From Gordonia phthalatica (GTDB lineage Bacteria > Actinomycetota > Actinomycetes > Mycobacteriales > Mycobacteriaceae), in NCBI RefSeq assembly GCF_001305675.1, contig NZ_CP011853.1, positions 1,860,001 to 1,924,000 of the forward strand: a DNA stretch of 64,000 nt, written 5' to 3'. The notes beneath the pieces are model-generated. The model had not been told where the DNA came from. It did not search any database and was given only the letters and a program-made list of their open reading frames with translations. A program made the position numbers and the translations under genes. This document shows positions 50,912 through 59,819 of the stretch, piece by piece (within the stretch, counting starts at the first letter, position 1; each line of letters begins with the position of its first letter).

Positions 50912-51828
50912 CCGACTACTCACAGGTGGCACTGCGTGATGTCACCCTGCGTGACGGGCTCCAGCTGACCGGCAAGGTCCTCGACGTCGACGTCCGAGTG
51001 AAGCTTGTGCGCACGCTGCTCGCCGCGGGGATCCCCGAGTTGGAGATCGGTTCGATGGCGCGGCCCGACCTGGTTCCGCCGATGGCCGGTTCCCTCGACA
51101 TCGTCGCGCAGCTGACCCCCGAGGAACTGGAACGGTGCTGGGTGTGGGTGGCGACACCCCGGCACGTCGTGAAGGCCGCGGCGGCGGGCGTGCGGAATTT
51201 CCAGTACTGCCTGTCGGCGTCCGACGCGCACAACAAAGCCAATATCGGCCGCCTCACCGAAGACAGCGTCGCCGCCATGCCCGAGGCGATCGCGGCGGCG
51301 AAGGACGTGGGCGGACGCATCCAGCTGTGTCTTGCGACCGCGTTCACCTGCCCGTTCGACGGCCCCGTCGATCCCGAGCGGGTGCGCGGGATCGTCGCCG
51401 ACCCGCGGACGGCCGACGCCGACGACATCGTCTTGGCCGACACGCTCGGTCAGGCGCATCCCGGCGAGGTCCGCGACCTGTTCTCGTCGGTCGAGGCGCA
51501 CGGTCGCCGCCTGGTGTTCCACGGGCACGACACCTGGGGGATGGGCGTCGCGAACTCCCTCGCCGCGGCAGACGGCGGTGCGACCCTGGTCGACGGCGCG
51601 CTCGGCGGACTGGGCGGCTGCCCGTTCGCACCGGGCGCCAGTGGGAACACCGCGAGCGAGGACCTCCTGTTCGCGACGCGGCCCGACTATCTGACGCCGA
51701 CCGTCCTGGCGGATCTGGTGCGGGCAGGGGAGAGCGTCCTCGCCGACGTCGACGAGCAGTCGCGGTCGAGGACGGCGCAGGGCGCGAGGTCGAAGGCCGA
51801 GGCCTTCGCGTGGGTGATCGGCGACTGA
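50908..51828 (+). CDS. HMG-CoA lyase-like aldolase
   Basis: 306 aa DRE-TIM barrel. LRDVTLRDGLQLTGKVLDVDVRVKLVRTLLAAGIPELEIGSMARPDLVPPMA gives the R-D and metal-binding Asp of the family; VFHGHDTWGMGVANSLAAADGGATLVDGALGGLGGCPFAPGASGNTASEDLL has the H-x-H metal ligands and the flexible-loop Cys of HMG-CoA lyases. Cleaves a 3-hydroxy-3-methylacyl-CoA into acetyl-CoA plus a keto acid. Coupled to the CoA transferase, so a branched or hydroxy-acid catabolic route is inferred. Confidence 0.88.
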   Translation: MTDYSQVALRDVTLRDGLQLTGKVLDVDVRVKLVRTLLAAGIPELEIGSMARPDLVPPMAGSLDIVAQLTPEELERCWVWVATPRHVVKAAAAGVRNFQYCLSASDAHNKANIGRLTEDSVAAMPEAIAAAKDVGGRIQLCLATAFTCPFDGPVDPERVRGIVADPRTADADDIVLADTLGQAHPGEVRDLFSSVEAHGRRLVFHGHDTWGMGVANSLAAADGGATLVDGALGGLGGCPFAPGASGNTASEDLLFATRPDYLTPTVLADLVRAGESVLADVDEQSRSRTAQGARSKAEAFAWVIGD

Positions 51829-51838
51829 CGCCGACCGA

Positions 51839-53353
51839 TCAGAAGGGCGGCTCGCCGTCGCTGTCCAGGACGGCGGTGTCGGCCTTCGCCGCGGCGGCGC
51901 ACTCGCGTGCGTAACGCCGCTGCGACCGGAGTCGCATGCGGTAGTCGTGCTTCGCCTGAAGGCGCGTCCGACTCCGCTCCGGCTGGGCGGCCGAATCCGC
52001 AACACCGGGGGCGACGGGTTCGCCGTGCCGGCAGGGGATGAGCCCGAGTTCGGGCAGCAGCCAGTGGTTCCTCGCCTTGGCGCGGACCGTGTACCCGGAG
52101 GGAGTGGTGGTCTCCGTCCAGAAGACGCCGTTGGCGTCGACCACCTGGTCGTCGAGCCAGCCCTCGGCGAACGTCTTGATCAGGTGGTGGATTCGGCATT
52201 TCGGATTGAGGTTGCACGGGCAGGTGGCGCCGCCGGCGGCCGGCGAGTCGTGGTTGTACTCGGTGACGTGGTCGAGGTCGCACGACCACGCGGCTCGGTT
52301 GCAGCCCGGAGTGGAGCAGGTGCCGTGGACGGCGCGGACGGCGGTGTCGCAGGCTGCGGTGGGACGGTGGCCGTCGGCGGTCTGGGCGGTGCGGTCGGCG
52401 AGACCGGCGAGGTCGAGCGGGCGGACGAGGGCGTCTGCGCGGGAGGCGATCTCGCGCGCATGGTGGGCGTCGATGACGCCGAAGCCGTCGAGGTAGGCGG
52501 CCTTGTCGCTGCTGCCGTTCAGCGTGGAGGCGTCCGCCACCACGTGGACGACGATCTGCGCGAACTGCGCGTCGACCTCCTGCGCGGATGCGTCGGCGGG
52601 ACAGTCGGGGCGTCCGCAGTCACATCCGAACGGGGTGCCGAGTTGGGCGGCGACGAACGCGTCGGCGCGACGCTTCCCGAACGCTCGCGAGTCGTGCTGG
52701 CAGACCTGGCCGGCGCGGGCCCGGTTGGCCTTGTCCATCAGGGCGACGTCCTCGGGGCTGGTCGCGATGGTGAGCGTCGACTGGTCGACGTCGTTGGCGA
52801 TGCTGACGCCGGGCGTGTTGGCCTTGCGCTTCTCTCGAAGTCCGTCGGGGTCGTACTCGGCGATGAACCGACGGGCCGCGTCCTCGGCGACGCCCTGGCT
52901 GACGGCGCCGAACTCGCGGAGTTCCTGGGCGATCTCGGCGTCGATCGCCGCGATGAGATCCTCGTCGTCGACGGCGGCGCACTGGAACGCGATGGCGGCG
53001 AAGATCCGTTCGCTGATGACGCCGTCGCGGAGCAGGCGGGCGGTCTGGATCAGGCGCTCATTGGCGTCGATGGCGAGGCCGACCTTGCGCATGCCCGTCT
53101 CGCGGCAGACCGTGAGGACCACGGCCACCTCGGCGGCGACGACGCCGATCGTGTCGACCAGGAGCCGGTCGCGGTCGACGCCGTCTGCGGAGTCGGTGGC
53201 CAGTCGGCGCTGAACGAGCGAGTAGATGAGGCGGAACCGCTCCCAGGCGAGACGGGATTCGTCACGCGCGGTGGCGACGATCGCCCGAACCTCGGAGAGG
53301 TCGTCGGTGGGCGACGCGGGACGGTGGGTCAGAGTCGTCATCGTGGTGGTCAT
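51839..53353 (-). CDS. 13E12/DUF222-type HNH endonuclease-like protein
   Basis: 504 aa from ATG 53353. The N-terminal two thirds are the alpha-helical DUF222 (13E12 repeat) domain; near residue 390 begins an HNH motif: CDLDHVTEYNHDSPAAGGATCPCNLNPKCRIHHLIKTF, with the Cys residues that usually bind structural zinc. The family is expanded in Mycobacteriales genomes and its role is not settled. GAGGGGC precedes the start. A LexA-like box lies at 53381-53396, which would make it damage-inducible. Confidence 0.88.
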   Translation of the reverse strand: MTTTMTTLTHRPASPTDDLSEVRAIVATARDESRLAWERFRLIYSLVQRRLATDSADGVDRDRLLVDTIGVVAAEVAVVLTVCRETGMRKVGLAIDANERLIQTARLLRDGVISERIFAAIAFQCAAVDDEDLIAAIDAEIAQELREFGAVSQGVAEDAARRFIAEYDPDGLREKRKANTPGVSIANDVDQSTLTIATSPEDVALMDKANRARAGQVCQHDSRAFGKRRADAFVAAQLGTPFGCDCGRPDCPADASAQEVDAQFAQIVVHVVADASTLNGSSDKAAYLDGFGVIDAHHAREIASRADALVRPLDLAGLADRTAQTADGHRPTAACDTAVRAVHGTCSTPGCNRAAWSCDLDHVTEYNHDSPAAGGATCPCNLNPKCRIHHLIKTFAEGWLDDQVVDANGVFWTETTTPSGYTVRAKARNHWLLPELGLIPCRHGEPVAPGVADSAAQPERSRTRLQAKHDYRMRLRSQRRYARECAAAAKADTAVLDSDGEPPF

Positions 53354-53380
53354 CGTGCCCCTCAGTTGATACTTGTGGTG

Positions 53381-53396
53381 TCGAACTGTTGTTCTA
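53381..53396. promoter_or_regulatory. LexA (SOS) box-like site upstream of the HNH gene
   Basis: TCGAACTGTTGTTCTA matches the mycobacterial SOS consensus TCGAAC-N4-GTTCGA at 11 of 12 fixed positions. It lies 28-43 nt upstream of the DUF222 start codon, where bound LexA would block transcription. Confidence 0.65.
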
Positions 53397-53540
53397 ATGA
53401 TACTTCCTGAAACGGGCATCCGCAATGCTCTATCGAAAGTTTGTTCGTGGTCGACGTCGGAGTGATGTCCGGCTGAAATCGTCGGACTCCGTTGACGCGG
53501 GCTAGACTTCGGGCCGCACAACTAACGGAAGGGTGGGCAA

Positions 53541-54305
53541 TTGTCCGTCACGCACAATGGCAAGACCTATCAGCTCGTCATGTTCGACCTCGACGACACG
53601 CTGGCGCCGTCGAAGACCGCGATGAGCGACGAGATGGTCGCGCTGTTCCGTGAACTGCTGTCGGGCAGCCTCGGCTGCATCATCTCGGGCGGACAGTACG
53701 GCCAGTTCCAGTCGCAGGTCCTCGACCGGCTCGGCGACTTCCCCGACAAGGCCAACCTGCACCTCATGCCGACCAACGGCACCCGTTACATCCGCTGGGG
53801 TGGCGACTCGTGGGACACGGTGTACGCCGAAGACCTCTCCGGCGATCAGAAGTCGCGCGCGATGGCCGTCGTCGAAGAGGGTGCTCGTGAGCTCGGGCTC
53901 TGGGAGGAGAAGACCTGGGGGCCGATCCTCGAGGATCGCGGCAGTCAGGTCACGTTCTCCGCGCTGGGGCAGGCGGCTCCGGTCGACGCGAAGGCCGCCT
54001 GGGATCCCGACGGCCGCAAGAAGGAGTCGCTTCGTGCGTACGCCGCCGAGCGACTGACCGACCTCGAGGTCCGCAGTGGCGGCTCCACCTCGGTCGACAT
54101 CACCGCGAAGGGCATCGACAAGGCGTACGGCGCTCGTCGACTGATGGAGATCCTCGGCCTCGGTATCGACGACATCCTCTTCTTCGGCGACCGCCTGGAC
54201 GAGGGTGGCAACGACCGTCCCGTCGCCGATCTCGGGATCGATGCGATCGCCGTGCACGGGTGGGAGGACACCTACGCCAAGCTCGGGACCGTTGTCCGAG
54301 GCTGA
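53541..54305 (+). CDS. HAD-IIB phosphatase, phosphomannomutase-like
   Basis: 254 aa. HAD motif I is VMFDLDDTL (residues ~14-22), motif III/cap sequence SGGSTSVDITAKGIDKAYGARRL, and motif IV FFGDRLDEGGNDRPVADLGIDAIAV. The sequence pattern is closest to eukaryotic phosphomannomutase/sucrose-phosphatase-like Cof relatives; natural substrate not known. TTG start after a strong AAGGGTGGG leader. Diverges from the HNH gene. Confidence 0.87.
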   Translation: MSVTHNGKTYQLVMFDLDDTLAPSKTAMSDEMVALFRELLSGSLGCIISGGQYGQFQSQVLDRLGDFPDKANLHLMPTNGTRYIRWGGDSWDTVYAEDLSGDQKSRAMAVVEEGARELGLWEEKTWGPILEDRGSQVTFSALGQAAPVDAKAAWDPDGRKKESLRAYAAERLTDLEVRSGGSTSVDITAKGIDKAYGARRLMEILGLGIDDILFFGDRLDEGGNDRPVADLGIDAIAVHGWEDTYAKLGTVVRG

Positions 54306-54311
54306 TTTTTA

Positions 54312-54329
54312 AGAGTACGGATGTACACT
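54312..54329. promoter_or_regulatory. Short inverted repeat before the lipase-like gene
   Basis: AGAGTAC-GGAT-GTACACT: arms match at 6 of 7 positions and the right arm contains a possible -10 (TACACT), 7 nt before the ATG. The size fits a TetR-type operator, but no regulator gene adjoins it. Confidence 0.45.
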
Positions 54330-54336
54330 CAATTGC

Positions 54337-55551
54337 ATGGAAGCAGCCGAACAACGTCGCGATGAGGTGCGTGAGCTGGTCGGGCTCGCGTTGCGGGAGA
54401 CCAGCCGGGCAGCCGGCGGCATCCACCGCACACACCGCGGCATCTCCGATCGCGTCTTCAGGACGGTCGGGCTCTTCACCGGGCGCGCCGCGACGCCGGT
54501 GAAGGTGGTCCACGATGCGATCACCGACGGCGTCTATAGCACCGTCCAGGCCACGACGACCACCGCGGCCACCGTGGGGGAGGCGGTCGCCGACCTTCCG
54601 CTCGCAGCGCCGCCGTCACAGACGCGGTTCGGCTCCGAGGTCATCGCCGCGGTCACCGGACTCATCGGCGACGACCTCGTGAAGCAACGCTCACTCCTCG
54701 CCGAACAGGGCATGAGCCTGCGGGTAGACGGTGCACCGGTCGCCCCGGCCGACGTCGCCGACGCCTACCCCGATGCGACGGGGTCGATCGCGGTCTTCGT
54801 GCACGGGCTGATGGAGACCGAGCACGCCTTCCGGCTCGGCGAGGCGCCGCACTACGGCGATGTGGTCGCCGCGCAGGGATTCACTCCCGTTTACCTTCGC
54901 TACAACACCGGCCGCCACATCTCCGTGAACGGTCGCGCGCTGTCTGCGCTTCTCGAACGCCTGGTGGAGCGCTGGCCCGTGCCGGTGGATCGGATCGTCC
55001 TGATCGGACACTCGATGGGCGGGCTGGTTCTGCGGAGCGCCGCCGACTGGGCTCGGCGCAACGATCACTACTGGGTCGGCGGAGTCACCGCCACGGTCAG
55101 TCTCGGAACGCCGCATCTCGGCGCACCGCTGGAGACCCTGGCCCACTACGGCAGCGCCGCGCTCGCGCGCTTTCCGGAGACCGCAGCGTTCGGATCACTC
55201 CTCCGACGTCGCAGCGCGGGCATCCGCGACCTCCGCGGCGGCAGCCTGGTCGACGAGGACTGGTCGGGGCGCGACCCCGACGCCCTCGGTGCGGCCGTTG
55301 CGGCCGAGGTGCCGCTGCTCGACGGCGTCGACCACTACTTTGTCTCGGCGACGGTCACCCGCTCGCCGCGGAACCCCGTCGGCCGCGTGGTGGGCGACGG
55401 CCTCGTCCTGTACTCCAGCGCCCGCGGCGAGCAGCGAGCCCGCCGGATCGGCTTCGATCCGTCCAACGGACTGCATCTCGGGCGCGCACATCATTTCACC
55501 CTGCTGCACGATCCGGCGGTCGCCGAGAAGTTGGCCGCCTGGCTCGCGTGA
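54337..55551 (+). CDS. Alpha/beta hydrolase (PGAP1/triacylglycerol-lipase-like)
   Basis: 404 aa. A helical ~100-residue N-terminal part precedes the hydrolase core. The oxyanion segment is IAVFVHGLMETEHAF, the nucleophile elbow VLIGHSMGGLVLRSAADWARR, and SLGTPHLGAPLETLAHYGS follows as in lipases that act on hydrophobic substrates; the late His is in GLHLGRAHHFTLLHDP. No signal peptide. Substrate unknown. Its probable -10 (54324-54329) overlaps an inverted repeat. Confidence 0.85.
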   Translation: MEAAEQRRDEVRELVGLALRETSRAAGGIHRTHRGISDRVFRTVGLFTGRAATPVKVVHDAITDGVYSTVQATTTTAATVGEAVADLPLAAPPSQTRFGSEVIAAVTGLIGDDLVKQRSLLAEQGMSLRVDGAPVAPADVADAYPDATGSIAVFVHGLMETEHAFRLGEAPHYGDVVAAQGFTPVYLRYNTGRHISVNGRALSALLERLVERWPVPVDRIVLIGHSMGGLVLRSAADWARRNDHYWVGGVTATVSLGTPHLGAPLETLAHYGSAALARFPETAAFGSLLRRRSAGIRDLRGGSLVDEDWSGRDPDALGAAVAAEVPLLDGVDHYFVSATVTRSPRNPVGRVVGDGLVLYSSARGEQRARRIGFDPSNGLHLGRAHHFTLLHDPAVAEKLAAWLA

Positions 55552-55570
55552 CCGAATCGGGCGGACGAAT

Positions 55571-56174
55571 TCAGGACGTGAGCGCGGCGCGCAGACGCTG
55601 CTGCTTGGCGGGGGAGAAGCCCAGCCCCTTGGTGAGGTAGTTGTCGAAGCCGCCGTACAGCGCGGTCGCGTGAGCGAAGGCGCCGCGCAGCCAACGAACG
55701 TCGACGCCCATGTTCCCGGCCGTGAAGTCCGCCTCGATCACGGTCATGTCCACATCGAGCATCCGCAGGATCACCGCGGCGGCCCACCCGGTCCGATCGC
55801 GGCCCGCGCTGCAGTTGATCAGCGTGGTGTGACCGGCCTCTGCAGTGGTCAGGACGGCGTCGAGCATCTTCTTGTAGGCCTGACGGGCGCCCGGGTTGTC
55901 GACGAACGTCTCCGGTACATCCCGGGCAAGTCCGCCGAGCCGGCGAGCGGCGCCAACGCCATCACGTCGGCGACGACGGTGGTGGCACCGGGCACGGGAC
56001 GGTCGGCCTTCAGCGTCCGCTCGACATTCGTGCCGGAACGGCCTGCCGAGTGGTGCCCGGCACGGCATCTGCGACGCCGGTCGTGGCGGGTACCACGGCA
56101 ACGGTTCCCGCAGTGACGGCCGGCGCAGCGGCGAGGACGGCGACACGGCGACGTGCGCAAGTGCCAGCAGGCAT
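55571..56174 (-). pseudogene. Decayed secreted tyrosine-phosphatase gene
   Basis: The pieces lie in three frames. ATG 56174, behind a GAGGAGA ribosome site, starts a signal peptide (MPAGTCARRRVAVLAAAPAV) that runs into a stop after ~53 codons. The next piece, DRPVPGATTVVADVMALAPLAG ... LPGMYR, is in a second frame, and the catalytic end (ETFVDNPGARQAYKKML ... LINCSAGRDRTGWAAAVILRML) in a third. One missing G near 55912-55913 separates the last two. The usual NVRDLGGY region is absent, so an internal deletion is also likely. The P-loop C-S-A-G-R-D-R-T-G survives. Confidence 0.75.
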
Positions 56175-56284
56175 TGGGGCTCTTCTCCTCGGTTCGACTC
56201 CCTGAGAGACAATGACCAGGGAGAATCCATTGGCTCGGCAGTCTACCGACTGAAACCGGGCAGATCGAAAGAAGCGGAGGACGA

Positions 56285-57034
56285 ATGTCCGAACTGGTGC
56301 CCCTCAAGGTCCAACTCGTCGCGGCGACGCAGTTCACGGCCCCCGAGGTCGACTGGGACACCGATGCCGACGGTGGTGAGGCGCTCATCGAGTTCGCCGG
56401 TCGGGCCTGCTATGAGAGCTGGGACAAGCCGAATCCGCGGACCGCGACCAACGCCGGATATCTCCGCCACGTGCTCGAGGTGGGACACACTTCGCTGTTC
56501 GAACACGCGACGTGCACCTTCTACATCACCGGCATCTCGCGATCGTGCACGCACGAGCTGATCCGCCACCGTCACTTCTCGTACTCGCAGCTGTCGCAGC
56601 GGTTCGTCCCCGAACACGACTCCAACGTGGTCGCGCCGCCCGCGATCCGCGGGGACGCGCACCTGGAGGACCTCTTCATCAAGGCCACCGACGCCTCGCG
56701 TGAGGCGTACAGCGAACTCCTCACCGAACTCGAGGCCAAGTTCGCCGACGTGCCGAATGCGATCCTCCGACACAAGCAGGCACGACAGGCGGCTCGCTCG
56801 GTTCTGCCGAACGCCACCGAGACCCGCATCGTCGTCACCGGCAACTATCGCGCGTGGCGGCACTTCATCGGAATGCGTGCCACCGAGCACGCCGACGTCG
56901 AAATCCGGCAACTGGCCGTCGAATGCCTCCGTCACCTCCGAGATGCCGCACCAACGGCGTTCGGAGACTTCGAAATCGGCGTCCTCTCCGACGGAACCGA
57001 AGTCGCGACATCGCCTTTCGTATTCGAGGGCTGA
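56285..57034 (+). CDS. thyX: Flavin-dependent thymidylate synthase ThyX
   Basis: 249 aa. The ThyX motif R-H-R-x7-S-x-R is present as RHRHFSYSQLSQRF, preceded by HTSLFEHATCTFYITGISRSCTHELI, and the C-terminal RHFIGMRATEHADVEIRQLA block. It makes dTMP with FAD and NADPH, independent of ThyA. Heads the thyX-dapA-rnj run as in M. tuberculosis (Rv2754c). AAGCGGAGGACGA provides the ribosome site. Confidence 0.97.
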   Translation: MSELVPLKVQLVAATQFTAPEVDWDTDADGGEALIEFAGRACYESWDKPNPRTATNAGYLRHVLEVGHTSLFEHATCTFYITGISRSCTHELIRHRHFSYSQLSQRFVPEHDSNVVAPPAIRGDAHLEDLFIKATDASREAYSELLTELEAKFADVPNAILRHKQARQAARSVLPNATETRIVVTGNYRAWRHFIGMRATEHADVEIRQLAVECLRHLRDAAPTAFGDFEIGVLSDGTEVATSPFVFEG

Positions 57035-57072
57035 CCGCGTTGATCACGGCGTGAGGCGGTAGCCTGAGCGGC

Positions 57073-57978
57073 ATGGACTCGGCTGACGCGACAAGTGTGG
57101 AACACCCGTTCGGGACGGTTTCGGTAGCAATGGTGACCCCCTTCACTAAGGAGGGCGCCATCGATCTCGACAAGGCCGCCGAACTCGCCGTCCACCTCGT
57201 CGACAAGGGGTGCGACGCCCTGGTCGTCAACGGAACCACCGGCGAGTCGCCGACCACCACCGTTCCCGAGAAGAACGACCTCCTGCGCGCCACGCTCGAG
57301 GCCGTCGGAGACCGCGCCAAGGTGATCCACGGGGCAGGCAGTTACGACACCGCCGAGTCCGCACGACGCGTCCGCGAAGCCGAGGAGATCGGTGCCGACG
57401 GCGTCCTCATCGTCAGCCCGTACTACAGTAAGCCCCCGCAGTCGGGCGTGCTCGCGCACTTCCGCACCATCGCCGACGCGTCGAGCCTCCCGGTGATGCT
57501 GTACGACATTCCGCCGCGCTCGGTGATCCAGGTGGAGACCGACACCATCCTGCGCCTCGCCGAGCACCCCAACATCAAGGCGGTCAAGGACGCGAAGGGC
57601 GACCTCCACGCGGCCGCCAAGATCATGGCCGCCACCGACCTGGAGTACCTGTCCGGCGAGGACGCCCTGAACCTGCCGTGGCTCGCAGTGGGTGCCACCG
57701 GGTTCGTCAGCGTCATCGGTCACGTCGCCGCCGACCGCCTGCGCGACATGCGCAACGCGGTCCTCGCCGGCGACCTGGAGACCGCTCGACGGATCTCCGA
57801 CTCGATGTCGCCCCTGGTCGACGCCATGGGACGCCTCGGCGGCGTCTGCATGAGCAAGACCGCACTCCGCATTCTGGGCATCGAGGTCGGCGACCCTCGA
57901 CTGCCCCAAGTCCCTGCCGAACCCGACCAGATCGAAGCGCTCATCGCCGACCTGCGCGCTGCCGAGGTGATCTCCTGA
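57073..57978 (+). CDS. dapA: 4-Hydroxy-tetrahydrodipicolinate synthase
   Basis: 301 aa. NGTTGESPTT, the VSPYYSKPPQSGVLAHFRTIADAS segment with its Tyr, VMLYDIPPRS, and the Schiff-base Lys in NIKAVKDAKGD identify DapA. It condenses pyruvate and aspartate semialdehyde at the start of the diaminopimelate/lysine branch; DapB lies 26 kb away in the window. TAGCCT (57060-57065) ends 7 nt before the ATG, so it may be leaderless. Confidence 0.96.
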   Translation: MDSADATSVEHPFGTVSVAMVTPFTKEGAIDLDKAAELAVHLVDKGCDALVVNGTTGESPTTTVPEKNDLLRATLEAVGDRAKVIHGAGSYDTAESARRVREAEEIGADGVLIVSPYYSKPPQSGVLAHFRTIADASSLPVMLYDIPPRSVIQVETDTILRLAEHPNIKAVKDAKGDLHAAAKIMAATDLEYLSGEDALNLPWLAVGATGFVSVIGHVAADRLRDMRNAVLAGDLETARRISDSMSPLVDAMGRLGGVCMSKTALRILGIEVGDPRLPQVPAEPDQIEALIADLRAAEVIS

Positions 57979-59819
57979 TGACAGACAAGAACAGCCAGCA
58001 GAGCGGTAAGAGCAGCGGCCGCCGTCGCGCCTCGCGCAAGGCCGGCCCGCCCGAGAAGAGTCAGGCGGCGGCGAAGAAGAAGTCGAACACCGTCACCGCG
58101 GCCACCGGATCCTCGGTGACCGGCGACGTGATCGATCGCCTGGGTGCGCCGCCGAAGCTGCCCAAGGGCGGGCTGCGGGTGGTCGCGCTCGGTGGCATCA
58201 GCGAGATCGGCCGCAACATGACCGTCTTCGAGTACGACGGCAAGCTGCTGATCGTCGACTGCGGCGTGCTGTTCCCCGAAGACGCGCAGCCCGGCGTCGA
58301 CCTGATCCTTCCCGACTTCGGCTACATCGAGGATCGCGTCAAGGACATCGAGGCCGTCGTCCTGACACACGGTCACGAGGACCACATCGGTGCGGTGCCG
58401 TTCCTCCTCAAACTCCGCAACGACATTCCGATCGTCGGCTCCCGCTTCACACTCGCGCTGGTGGCCGCCAAGTGCCGCGAGCACCGCCTGCGCCCCAAGC
58501 TGATCCAGGTGATGGAGGGCGACCGCCAGAACTACGGCGACTTCGACTGCGAGTTCTTCGCCGTCAACCACTCCATCCCCGACGCGCTCGCCGTCGCCAT
58601 GCGCACCCCGGCGGGCCTGGTCCTGCACACCGGCGACATCAAGCTCGACCAGCTGCCGCTCGACAACCGCCTCACCGACCTCGCGGGCTTCAGCCGCCTC
58701 GGCGACGAGGGCGTCGACCTGTTTCTGGTGGACTCCACCAACGCCGAGGTCCCCGGCTTCGTGATGCCCGAACGTGAGATCGGCGGCGTCCTCGACACCG
58801 TCATCGGCAAGGCCAAACAGCGCGTCATCGTCGCGTCGTTCGCCAGCCACGTCCACCGCATCCAGCAGATCGTCGACGTGGCGTACCGCCACGGTCGCCG
58901 TGTGACGTTCGTGGGTCGCTCGATGGTCCGCAACATGCAGATCGCTCAGGAACTCGGCTACCTGACCGTTCCCGAGGGCGTCGTCGTCGACATGGACACC
59001 GCGGCAACCCTGCCCGATCATCGCCTCGTTCTGATCTCGACCGGATCCCAGGGTGAGCCGCTGTCGGCGCTCTCGCGCATGGCGCGCGGTGAGCATCGGC
59101 AGATCAACATCCGCGCCGACGACCTCGTCGTCCTGGCCTCATCGCTGATCCCGGGCAATGAGAACTCGGTCTTCGCGGTCGTGAACGGGCTCGCCAAGCG
59201 CGGTGCCACCGTCATCACCCAGGCCAACGCCAAGGTCCACGTCTCCGGACACGCCTCCGCCGGTGAGCTGCTCTACCTCTACAACGCAGTCCGTCCCTCC
59301 AACGCGATGCCGGTCCACGGCGAATGGCGCCACCTCCGTGCCAATGCCGCGCTCGCCGAGGCCACGGGTGTCCCGGCCGACCGCATCGTGCTGGCCGAGG
59401 ACGGCGTGGTCGTCGACCTGGTCGACGGCCGCGCGCAGATCACCGGACGCGTCCCGGTCGGCCACGTGTACGTCGACGGACTGTCCGTCGGCGACGTCGG
59501 CGAGTCGACTCTGTCCGACCGCCTGGTCCTCGGCGAAGGCGGCTTCATCTCCATCAGCGTCGCCATCGACGCCGCCACCGGCGCCGCGGTCAGCAAGCCG
59601 ACCGTCTCCGGACGTGGCTTCTCCGACGACCCGGGCGCGCTGTCCGAGGCTGCCGAACTGGTGAACAAGGCGCTCGTGGAACTCGCGAACGAGGGCGTCA
59701 CCGACACCCACCGGATCGCGCAGGGTGTGCGCCGAGCCGTCGGTCGCTGGGTCGGCGAGAAGTACCGTCGTCGTCCGATGATCGTCCCGACGGTCATCGC
59801 AGTGGGGGACCGGGGGTGA
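57978..59819 (+). CDS. rnj: Ribonuclease J
   Basis: 613 aa metallo-beta-lactamase/beta-CASP nuclease. The zinc motif is LTHGHEDHIGAVPFLL, with NHSIPDALAVAMRTPAG and GDIKLD as further metal motifs and SGHASAGELLYLYNAVRPSNAMPVHGEWRH in the beta-CASP region. The ~60-residue N-terminal extension is Lys/Arg/Ser-rich, as in mycobacterial RNase J (Rv2752c), and probably aids RNA binding. ATG overlaps the dapA stop by 1 nt. Confidence 0.95.
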   Translation: MTDKNSQQSGKSSGRRRASRKAGPPEKSQAAAKKKSNTVTAATGSSVTGDVIDRLGAPPKLPKGGLRVVALGGISEIGRNMTVFEYDGKLLIVDCGVLFPEDAQPGVDLILPDFGYIEDRVKDIEAVVLTHGHEDHIGAVPFLLKLRNDIPIVGSRFTLALVAAKCREHRLRPKLIQVMEGDRQNYGDFDCEFFAVNHSIPDALAVAMRTPAGLVLHTGDIKLDQLPLDNRLTDLAGFSRLGDEGVDLFLVDSTNAEVPGFVMPEREIGGVLDTVIGKAKQRVIVASFASHVHRIQQIVDVAYRHGRRVTFVGRSMVRNMQIAQELGYLTVPEGVVVDMDTAATLPDHRLVLISTGSQGEPLSALSRMARGEHRQINIRADDLVVLASSLIPGNENSVFAVVNGLAKRGATVITQANAKVHVSGHASAGELLYLYNAVRPSNAMPVHGEWRHLRANAALAEATGVPADRIVLAEDGVVVDLVDGRAQITGRVPVGHVYVDGLSVGDVGESTLSDRLVLGEGGFISISVAIDAATGAAVSKPTVSGRGFSDDPGALSEAAELVNKALVELANEGVTDTHRIAQGVRRAVGRWVGEKYRRRPMIVPTVIAVGDRG

